27,200 bases of DNA from NCBI GenBank assembly GCA_028678445.1, contig JAJRDJ010000090.1, forward strand, positions 1-27,200, written 5' to 3'. This DNA comes from Methylococcaceae bacterium. Its GTDB lineage: Bacteria > Pseudomonadota > Gammaproteobacteria > Methylococcales > Methylococcaceae. Within the stretch, counting starts at the first letter, position 1; each line of letters opens with the position of its first letter. This document shows, in pieces, positions 7,816-15,026 of this stretch. The notes under the pieces are model-generated. The model was not told the origin of the DNA and did not search any database. It saw only the letters and a list, made by a program, of their open reading frames with translations. A program made the position numbers and the translations under genes.

Positions 7816-10800
7816 ATGGTTGCCTTCTTGGCGCTAAGACTGCTCCTTCTCGCGGGACGACATGCCGCCCTTTGGTTGCCCTCCATACCCCTTTACTGCA
7901 TGAGTGCCGTAGAACGTTTCGGCAACTCCCGGCGACTATTATGGGAATTGATATGGAATGGGCGATCCCGGGTTCCCGGATGGTTGCTTTGTGGACAACG
8001 AATCATCCCCGAGGCCATCGCCGGGGCAACCTGGATAGCCTCCGAGCGGGGACTCCTCGCCACGCCGGCTGACAGCCTCGGGCCTTGTGGATGGGTCCTG
8101 CTAGGGGGGATGGCCCTACGGCTTGGACTTTTCGCGGCAGTTCTCCTCCACGAAGCTGGACACGCGGCAGTCGCCGCCATCATCACCCCGGGCTACTGGA
8201 GCGGTAGTTTCCTTGAGGGCCTTGCCGACACCCGAGCGCGGATTGCCTTGCGGAGCGTCCTTCCCGCGCAACGAATTTTCATACCGGGATTTTCTCCGGT
8301 GCCCGAAGCACCCTCCGTCCCGGCACCCGCCCGGGGCTGGCGTACTAGCGTGACTGCCCTGGCAGGACCTTTGTTCAATGTATTGACGGCACTGTCGCTG
8401 TCACAACTCCTCCCCGAAGGGCCCCTCATTGATCTCCTGAGTGTAGCCATCACGGCACTCATCGCCGGCCAGGTGCTCGGGTTGCTCACCTCATGGAGCG
8501 ATTTTGAGACCACCTGCACAGGTTCCGCAGTCCGGCTTTTCTGTGGGAACGTAGTTGTTTTAGGGAAAGTTAATCGTGCCTCCCCGGCGCAAGCTCACGC
8601 CAGTCGTGAACGAAGAATGTGGTGGCAAATCGTCGTGCGGGGCGGGCAATCCGGTGGACGTTTCATTCTGACGAAAAAGGGGTTCATCGGTTGGAAAGGG
8701 CTGAACCCGAAGCGGGCCAAATTGCCCTTGACGGTGGATAGAAATTACCGGCTGGCACGGTTTTGGGCTCGGATCCGGGGTGTCCGACCCTTGGAGGGTA
8801 TCTATCAAACCCAAAGCCACGTGCGCTTCGCCACCAGCGGAGCCTCGACTCAAAACACCACGCAACCCCTGTCCTGGCGGCCTGCCCACACCGCCAGGAG
8901 GTGGTGCATCAACGAGGGACGACTCACGAAATCCTGGATGACCCAGCATCACCTTTTTTGCTTCAACGGGGACATTGACGCTTGGGTGAGGGCGGCTGAC
9001 GACCCTGCCCTGCGGGTGAATCTGTTCGGGACCGTTTGGAGCGGGCCGGAACTTCAGCGCCTGCTCACCAAGATCCTCGGTGCAAAGCCGGCGGGCTGCG
9101 ACCCGGATGGGCTCATCCGCACCGATACCATTCTCGGCGCCGGAATTCAGGAAGTATTGCTTACCCAGGGCCGTTGGGGGGATTCTTTCCGGATGGCTTT
9201 TGCCCTGAGCGTGGCGGAGAACCCCGAGCATTTGGACCTCCTCACGGACGCAGTTGTCCGGGAGTTCGATGCTGTCGGTGACGAGGTCTTCCGGTGGTGG
9301 CTGGAGGAAAATAAAGTCAGTGCGGTGGGATGCAGGACCCTGTCAGACCTATCCGACAAGGCCGCCCCGCATCTGGACGGTCTGATCCAAGCCCTTGAGA
9401 AAAAATCACTCTCCATCCGGGGTTTGAAGGGACGGCTGGACCAATCCAAGCGCGGCGCACTGATCCGTGCCTGCGTCGATGGTTTCTTCCATAATGACCT
9501 GCGCGAGGCCGCCAGGGGTTTCGCGGAATACGCCCGGGGTACTTTCGCCGCAGTGTTGCAGTCCTCACTCTATCCAGGGGAGGTGTCGCTGATTTCCTTC
9601 AAGCAACCACTCTACATCGGCGTCCACGCCGCGGAAGATCCAGAAGAGGATTTCCTGGTCGTGGCCTCGGAAACGGCATCCGTGTTCGTGTCCGGCAATC
9701 CGGGCCCAGACGCTCAGCCGCAGCGGCCGGCCTACCTCTACCTGATGCGGGACGGAGAATTGGCGCATATTCATTTGCACCCCGGCACCGCCCGTTCCAC
9801 CATCAGCTTCCGGGACGGCTTTTCCCGTGGGGATCCGGAGACTACACAAACCCTGACCCCCTCCCACCTGGACGACTGGACGCGCCGTTCTGAAACAGGT
9901 GGTGGGCGAGGCTGGGTATCCCTGGGGCCCTCCAATCCCTACTTTCAGGACAAGCTCCCCATGCTCGGGGTCCGAGATCCCGTGCGGGAGGGCTTGGATG
10001 GAATCCCCGCGCTCATCGCCAGTATTCAAACATCCTGGGAAGATGCTTCCTCCCTCAACCGCCGGACCGCCGAGGCGTTCACCCGCTTCATCCTAACCCG
10101 TGCCCTGAGAGCCGAGGCGGTTTCACACCAGACCGGAGGACCCGCGCAGAACGCCCAGCTCGACCTGCTGATCCTGGGGGCCGGGGAGAGTTTGGTGCTG
10201 GCCGGGGCGTTCGCCGAGGATTTGCGGCGGCTATTCCCGAAACTCCATGTCCTGTCGCTGGATTCAAAGACCTTCGCCACCGCGCCAGAGAGCATCGCGG
10301 TCGGACCGGACACCGTCGTGTTGGGGGTGAGCCATTCTGGACAATATTTCAATACGCTGGACGATGTGAAATTTCTCCGGGCCGTTCACGAGTGCGGCGG
10401 GTGCGGGCCGGTTTTTGCCTTGACCGGTCAGATTGCTACGCTACTGGGGCAAGCCGTCGGGCAAAGCTTTAAGGCAGGCGCACCCTTCGGTGAACGCATC
10501 TTCACCGACGGAGCTGGCTGGCGGCTGGAAGAGCCGCACGGCCTCACCACCGTCGCGGCCCACTTCACCTTGAGTCAACTTCTACTCCGGCTCGCGGAAG
10601 CCGCGAATAGAGGGGATTCCCGGGCTGGGCTGGGCGTCTCCAACGACGACCTTCAATTCCTTCGCTCCCGGATTGGGGAAAGCGGGGCTAAAGCCGAGGA
10701 AATAACGGGATGCACCGCGAAAGGCTACCGTTTGGGAAGCCCGATGCACCGGAACCTGCAGAGAGAGGGACGATGGCTATCTTGGTTCCTCATCGAGCCA

Positions 10801-11907
10801 TTGGCGGTCTCCGTGCTGAGCGTCTTGCACCTCGCCGTCGTGTTTTTCCTTGGGGTCAATCCTGTCACCCTGGCGATGAAAACCCTACCCGATGCCTGGG
10901 TAAACGTGGCCTCACCCGCGCTTTGGTCTTGCGTGCTCGTCTACGGCCAGGTGGCCTATTTCTTCCTCATGGCCCCGGTGATTATCGCGCTGCTCATGCG
11001 GCTCATCATGGGTCGCCCGCTTGCCGACCGTTTTACCGGACGGAACCTTTACATCGCCGATCGAGGATGGGTGGCGACCTTGACGGAATCGTTCGTCAGG
11101 AGGCTCTTCGCCCTTGGGTATGGCTTCTCCGGATTCCAGGATCCGAAATCCGGCGACATCGTCGCGGGATTCATCGATGCCGTGGCCCCCAGCATCACTC
11201 GCGGGGACGTCCTCGTTAAGGGCATCCCGGTGGATGACCGTGTCCGCGCCACCACCACCATGGTCTCCACACAACTGCGCGGCGGCCCCAGCCTAAACCA
11301 AAGCGCCTATGCCGTCGGCATTGGTCAGGAGAATTCGTCAAGGCACAAGTTCCACCGTTTCGTGTCGGTGGGTGGTGCGCCGCGCGCCAGCGGTAGAGTC
11401 AGCGCGACGGGCCGCCAAATCGATGAATCCCGAACCTCGGCGCTCTACCGCCTGATCGGTCATTACGTGATGTTCCACAACCTGGCCTCACGCGTTCGAT
11501 CGGCGGTCAACAGAATTCTGCCGTTGATCAACCTCATTGGCGCTCCGGTGTTCTTGCTGATGTATCTCCTCAGCCTGGGCCGTTGGCGGATTTGGTTTCG
11601 TTCCTGGGATATCGCCGAGACACAGAGCCGGGCCAACATTTTCACCACCTCGGTGGCGCCGCCTATTGCCCTTCGGTCCGACCATTACCGGCCCTTGTTG
11701 TGGGAACCCACCGTTGCCCGGCGCGATAGTTCGGAGGTATGGGATCAGGTCATTTCTTCTACCGCGACGGGTGTCCGCGCCTTCATCTCTCCGACGCAAA
11801 TCCCGGGCCTGATGGGAAGAAAAGGAAGCGTTTGCCAGAAATCCATCGTATGTCATGCAGAGCAGGCAACAGGCGGGGTTGGTGGCGCGGGAGTTGGCCA
11901 GCGGTGA
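7816..11907 (+). CDS. membrane M50-like protease / GlmS-like amidotransferase / SIS fusion protein
   Basis: This is one uninterrupted frame of 1363 residues. Residues 1-240 are membrane helices with a site-2-protease-like core: HEAGH (His112, Glu113, His116), AGPLFN (183-188) and a possible third zinc ligand, Asp229, in SWSDFE. From 243 a class II amidotransferase (Ntn) domain is visible: Cys243-Gly-Asn like the MCGIVG start of GlmS, HVRFATSG (Arg337), FNGDID (Asn384-Gly385) and RTDT (Asp437). An SIS domain follows at about 780-935 with VSHSGQ (839-843). Membrane helices lie near 989-1010, 1032-1066 and 1238-1258. A soluble segment at about 1070-1230 may be a second, divergent SIS domain. The in-frame start at 7738 lies inside the HiPIP gene; 7816 precedes the first helix and follows a GAGG. 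The last 30 residues are low-complexity, so the true end is less certain. The reaction it catalyses is unknown. Confidence 0.85.
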   Translation: MVAFLALRLLLLAGRHAALWLPSIPLYCMSAVERFGNSRRLLWELIWNGRSRVPGWLLCGQRIIPEAIAGATWIASERGLLATPADSLGPCGWVLLGGMALRLGLFAAVLLHEAGHAAVAAIITPGYWSGSFLEGLADTRARIALRSVLPAQRIFIPGFSPVPEAPSVPAPARGWRTSVTALAGPLFNVLTALSLSQLLPEGPLIDLLSVAITALIAGQVLGLLTSWSDFETTCTGSAVRLFCGNVVVLGKVNRASPAQAHASRERRMWWQIVVRGGQSGGRFILTKKGFIGWKGLNPKRAKLPLTVDRNYRLARFWARIRGVRPLEGIYQTQSHVRFATSGASTQNTTQPLSWRPAHTARRWCINEGRLTKSWMTQHHLFCFNGDIDAWVRAADDPALRVNLFGTVWSGPELQRLLTKILGAKPAGCDPDGLIRTDTILGAGIQEVLLTQGRWGDSFRMAFALSVAENPEHLDLLTDAVVREFDAVGDEVFRWWLEENKVSAVGCRTLSDLSDKAAPHLDGLIQALEKKSLSIRGLKGRLDQSKRGALIRACVDGFFHNDLREAARGFAEYARGTFAAVLQSSLYPGEVSLISFKQPLYIGVHAAEDPEEDFLVVASETASVFVSGNPGPDAQPQRPAYLYLMRDGELAHIHLHPGTARSTISFRDGFSRGDPETTQTLTPSHLDDWTRRSETGGGRGWVSLGPSNPYFQDKLPMLGVRDPVREGLDGIPALIASIQTSWEDASSLNRRTAEAFTRFILTRALRAEAVSHQTGGPAQNAQLDLLILGAGESLVLAGAFAEDLRRLFPKLHVLSLDSKTFATAPESIAVGPDTVVLGVSHSGQYFNTLDDVKFLRAVHECGGCGPVFALTGQIATLLGQAVGQSFKAGAPFGERIFTDGAGWRLEEPHGLTTVAAHFTLSQLLLRLAEAANRGDSRAGLGVSNDDLQFLRSRIGESGAKAEEITGCTAKGYRLGSPMHRNLQREGRWLSWFLIEPLAVSVLSVLHLAVVFFLGVNPVTLAMKTLPDAWVNVASPALWSCVLVYGQVAYFFLMAPVIIALLMRLIMGRPLADRFTGRNLYIADRGWVATLTESFVRRLFALGYGFSGFQDPKSGDIVAGFIDAVAPSITRGDVLVKGIPVDDRVRATTTMVSTQLRGGPSLNQSAYAVGIGQENSSRHKFHRFVSVGGAPRASGRVSATGRQIDESRTSALYRLIGHYVMFHNLASRVRSAVNRILPLINLIGAPVFLLMYLLSLGRWRIWFRSWDIAETQSRANIFTTSVAPPIALRSDHYRPLLWEPTVARRDSSEVWDQVISSTATGVRAFISPTQIPGLMGRKGSVCQKSIVCHAEQATGGVGGAGVGQR

Positions 11908-12025
11908 GAGCTTTGCTGCATAACGGGTTGTCGCGGCACCGGTCCCGTCAGGAGGCTACACGGTAGTCTCAGCGGTCGAGCAACCGATTGGGATATCCCG
12001 GCACACGGCTGACCTTTGTTTTTTT

Positions 12026-12160
12026 GGAGGTGGGTCGAATAGGTTGATATCGACTGGAGGAGGCTCTTCATCCTGGGGGGCGGGCGTCTCGCCCGCCGGC
12101 GGGCCAGGCGGCCCGCCCCCAACTGGAGTTCGTGACCATCAATCAGTTTGACCCACCTCC
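12026..12160. mobile_element. 135-bp MITE-like element with terminal inverted repeats and 8-bp direct repeat
   Basis: The ends 12026-12048 and 12138-12160 are inverted repeats: the outer 11 bases (GGAGGTGGGTC) are identical and 19 of the first 23 match. The element is flanked by GTTTTTTT at 12018-12025 and again at 12161-12168, an apparent 8-bp target-site duplication. It contains no gene, as expected for a non-autonomous element. The ends somewhat resemble those of IS21-family elements from memory, but that is tentative. Because the flanks are T tracts, slippage could mimic a duplication. Confidence 0.55.
12079..12117. repeat. GC-rich twin hairpin with four alternating arms
   Basis: Two hairpins stand back to back: GGCGGGC-gtctc-GCCCGCC (12079-12097) and GGCGGGC-caggcg-GCCCGCC (12098-12117). 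All four arms are the same 7-mer or its complement, so the outer arms can also pair with each other while the inner arms form a 14-bp palindrome at 12091-12104. It is the core of the element described above and resembles GC-rich intergenic repeats found in high-GC proteobacteria. Confidence 0.6.
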
Positions 12161-12206
12161 GTTTTTTTTTTTGCGCGAAGGGAATCCTTTCTCCCGGGAG
12201 TGAGTT

Positions 12207-14240
12207 CTACGGTGCATCGCCTCCGCTTTCGCTGAGCGACAGGAATTCCGCCTCATCCAGCACCTTGATGCCCAGTTCCTGGGCCTTGGTCAACTTGGAT
12301 CCCGGTTCCGCGCCGGCGACCAAGTAGTCGGTCTTTTTCGAGACACTACCCACGGCCTTCCCGCCGAGTGCCAGAACCCGCGCTTTTGCCTCCTCCCGTG
12401 AGAGGGAGTCCAGTGTGCCGGTGATGACGAAGGTTTTTCCGGCCAGCGGCAGTACGGTATCGGCGGGCCGCTCCGGCAGTGGGTCCCAGTGGATGCCTGA
12501 GCCAAGCAGGCGATGGATGACTTCCAGGTTATGCGGCTGCCTGAAGAAGGTGTAAATGTGCCGGGCAACCGAGGGCCCCACATCCGGCACGGTCTGCAAC
12601 GTCTCTTCATCCGCCGCCGCCAGGGGTTCAAGTTCGCGAAAATACTCGGCCAGGGTGCGCGCAGTTACTTCGCCCACTTCCCGAATGCCTAGCGCATAGA
12701 GGAAACGCGGCAAAGTCGTGTGCCGGCTCCGCTCCAGGGCTTCGATGAGATTGCGGGAGGATTTCTCGCCCAGCCGCTCGAGTTCGGCGAGTTGCTCTGC
12801 GCGTAAAGCATAGAGATCGGCCACGGTGGCTATCAGTTGCTTTTCCAGTAGCTGATCGACCAGTTTGTCGCCCAGACCGTCGATGTTCATCGCCTTCCGC
12901 GAGGCAAAGTGCTTGACGGCTTCCTTGTGCTGCGCCGGGCAATACAGCCCGCCGCTGCAGCGTGCGATGGCCTCGCCCTCGAGGATTTCGACCTCCGCTT
13001 GACAGGCCGGACACCGACCGGGCAATACAAAGCGCATGGCATTCGGGGGGCGTAGCTCGGGCAGACTTTTCACGACCTCCGGAATCACATCCCCAGCCCG
13101 CCTGACGATAACTGTATCGCCGATACGAATATCCTTGCGATGGACTTCATCGGCATTGTGCAAGGTAGCATTGGTCACCGTGACGCCGCCCACGAAGACC
13201 GGTTCCAGCCGCGCCACCGGGGTCAGCGCCCCCGTGCGGCCCACCTGGACATCGATGCCGATGACCCGCGTCGTGGCCTCCTCGGCCGGAAACTTGTGAG
13301 CGATGGCCCAACGCGGCGCGCGCGCGACAAAGCCGAGGGTCTCGCGCTCCGCGAGCGCATCGATCTTGTAGACGACGCCGTCGATCTCGTAGGGCAGCTC
13401 GGACCGGCGCGCCAGCAAGTCCCGATAATACGCGATGCAGGCTGCAATGTTTTCCACTACATGCAGCTCGGGATTGACCGGAATACCCCAGCTCCGGAAA
13501 CAGGCCAGCAAGGCGCTATGGGTTGCGGGAAGCCGGTTGTCCGGGTACAGCCCGTAGCCGTAGCAGAAGAAGCTCAGCGGCCGGGTGGCCGTGACTTTGG
13601 GATCGAGCTGGCGGAGGCTGCCCGCCGCGGCATTGCGGGGATTGGCGAAGGTCTTTTCGCCGGCTGCCAGCGCGCGGGCGTTAAGCGCCTGGAAGCCCTG
13701 TTTGGGCATGAACACCTCGCCGCGCGCCTCGAAGCAGTCCGGCCAGCCCTTCCCGCTCAACCGCAGGGGGATGGCTCTGATGGTGCGGACGTTAGCCGTG
13801 ATATCCTCGCCCGTCTGGCCATCGCCGCGCGTGGCGGCATGTACGAGGAGGCCCTGTTCATAGGTAAGGCTAACGGCGAGTCCGTCCAGCTTGGGCTCGA
13901 CAACCCACGCGAGATCATCACGCCCCAGCCGCTGGCTGACCCGCCGGCCAAAGTCCACCACGTTCTCATCGCTGAAAGCATTGTCCAGCGATAGCATGGG
14001 CACTGAATGACGGACTTCGGCAAAGGCCTGCACGGGCGGCGCGCCGACCCGCTGGGTGGGGGAATCGGGCGTCCGGAGTTCCGGGTGCTCGCTCTCCAGC
14101 GCGAGCAGTTCCTGCATCAACCGGTCGTATTCCGCGTCGGCGATCAGCGGATCATCGAGCTGATAGTAGCGAAGGTTGTGAAACTCGATATCCTTGCGGA
14201 GCTGGGCGGCGCGCTGCCGGGCGGACTCGGGAACGGTCAC
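12207..14240 (-). CDS. ligA: NAD-dependent DNA ligase LigA
   Basis: LigA seals nicks in DNA using NAD+ in replication and repair. The 677-residue product shows the N-terminal Ia domain (YYQLDDPLIADAEYDRL), the adenylated Lys117 in KLDG, an OB fold, a four-cysteine zinc finger (CPACQ ... CSGGLYCPAQ), helix-hairpin-helix repeats and a C-terminal BRCT domain (GKTFVITGTLDSLSREEA). Length matches the E. coli enzyme (671). The frame can be extended to a GTG at 14324, inside zipA, but the family N-terminus and the zipA stop at 14243 favour the GTG at 14240, two bases after that stop. There is no clear ribosome-binding site, so coupling to zipA translation is likely. It is the last gene of smc-zipA-ligA. 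Confidence 0.96.
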   Translation of the reverse strand: MTVPESARQRAAQLRKDIEFHNLRYYQLDDPLIADAEYDRLMQELLALESEHPELRTPDSPTQRVGAPPVQAFAEVRHSVPMLSLDNAFSDENVVDFGRRVSQRLGRDDLAWVVEPKLDGLAVSLTYEQGLLVHAATRGDGQTGEDITANVRTIRAIPLRLSGKGWPDCFEARGEVFMPKQGFQALNARALAAGEKTFANPRNAAAGSLRQLDPKVTATRPLSFFCYGYGLYPDNRLPATHSALLACFRSWGIPVNPELHVVENIAACIAYYRDLLARRSELPYEIDGVVYKIDALAERETLGFVARAPRWAIAHKFPAEEATTRVIGIDVQVGRTGALTPVARLEPVFVGGVTVTNATLHNADEVHRKDIRIGDTVIVRRAGDVIPEVVKSLPELRPPNAMRFVLPGRCPACQAEVEILEGEAIARCSGGLYCPAQHKEAVKHFASRKAMNIDGLGDKLVDQLLEKQLIATVADLYALRAEQLAELERLGEKSSRNLIEALERSRHTTLPRFLYALGIREVGEVTARTLAEYFRELEPLAAADEETLQTVPDVGPSVARHIYTFFRQPHNLEVIHRLLGSGIHWDPLPERPADTVLPLAGKTFVITGTLDSLSREEAKARVLALGGKAVGSVSKKTDYLVAGAEPGSKLTKAQELGIKVLDEAEFLSLSESGGDAP

Positions 14241-14242
14241 GG

Positions 14243-15010
14243 TCAGGTTGCAACCGGGTGCTTCAGCAGATTCCGCATGTGTGCGATCTTGCTGGCGCTC
14301 AAGGGTTGCCGGGTTTCGTCCCACTGGATGCCATGCAGGCGATGGGCGAGCTCGCGGCTGGTGTTGACCAGGTCATCATAGATGCTCAAGGGGTCGGACA
14401 CTCGCGCGGTCTGGAAAAACAGGACAATGCCGGGGCATTCGAAATGGGTCATGTCATCCACCGGGAAGGTGCCCGGCTCCACCAGGCTGGCGACGCTGAA
14501 CAGCGTCTGGGTCAAGTCGGGGTCATACCGATGAAAGATGCCCATGTCGCCATACAACAGGTCGACATCCAGCAGCGCCTGCTTGAGATCCGGACCATGG
14601 AAGAAGCGGCCGGGACCGGCCACCACGCTGACCTGTATCAGGAAGGGTGCGCCATCCGCGCCATCGGCCGTCTTCCCGGTGATATCCTCGGAGTGGGGTT
14701 CGGAGGCGGTTTCGCTGGTCTCGGTGATCAGTTCGAGATCGTAATCGTCCTCGTCGGTGTAATCGAGGCCGGATAACCCCGGTTCCTTGCGGGTGACCGC
14801 TCCAGGCGTGATCAGACGAACGGTTTCTTCGAAGTAGTCAGACGCTTCCTCCTCCTCTTCCCCCAATTCGCCGGAAGGCGGCAAATCCGGATGGGATTTC
14901 CTGCCCAGCTTATCCAGCAGTGGCCGCTTGAATCGCCCCCAAAGATAAATTCCCGCCAGCACGACCACGCCAGCGATGACCAGAAGCAAGCGAACGGTAT
15001 CTCTATCCAT
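14243..15010 (-). CDS. zipA: cell division protein ZipA
   Basis: ZipA tethers FtsZ to the inner membrane and stabilises the Z ring in gammaproteobacteria. The 255-residue protein has an N-terminal membrane anchor at about residues 5-24 (VRLLLVIAGVVVLAGIYLW), a basic patch, a strongly acidic variable linker (ELGEEEEEASDYFEE) and the C-terminal FtsZ-binding domain (about 120-255). The start at 15010 (MDRDTVRLLL) places the anchor at the N-terminus as usual; the frame extends another 16 residues upstream but these have no family support. The gene lies 16 bases after smc and abuts ligA, the usual order. Confidence 0.92.
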   Translation of the reverse strand: MDRDTVRLLLVIAGVVVLAGIYLWGRFKRPLLDKLGRKSHPDLPPSGELGEEEEEASDYFEETVRLITPGAVTRKEPGLSGLDYTDEDDYDLELITETSETASEPHSEDITGKTADGADGAPFLIQVSVVAGPGRFFHGPDLKQALLDVDLLYGDMGIFHRYDPDLTQTLFSVASLVEPGTFPVDDMTHFECPGIVLFFQTARVSDPLSIYDDLVNTSRELAHRLHGIQWDETRQPLSASKIAHMRNLLKHPVAT

Positions 15011-15026
15011 ATTGAAATCTCGGGTT

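Larger units (their letters stand above)
11908..12206. other. intergenic region between the fusion gene and ligA
   Basis: These 299 bases separate convergent genes. The first 110 hold nothing that I recognise. The rest is the MITE-like element described separately. The long inverted repeat followed by GTTTTTTTTTTT on the plus strand could also terminate transcription of the fusion gene. No T-tailed hairpin is seen for ligA on the minus strand. Confidence 0.5.

Noticed and set aside
13140..13994. 284-aa plus-strand frame inside ligA
   Set aside because: It is a shadow of the clearly coding ligA strand, with no recognisable domain.
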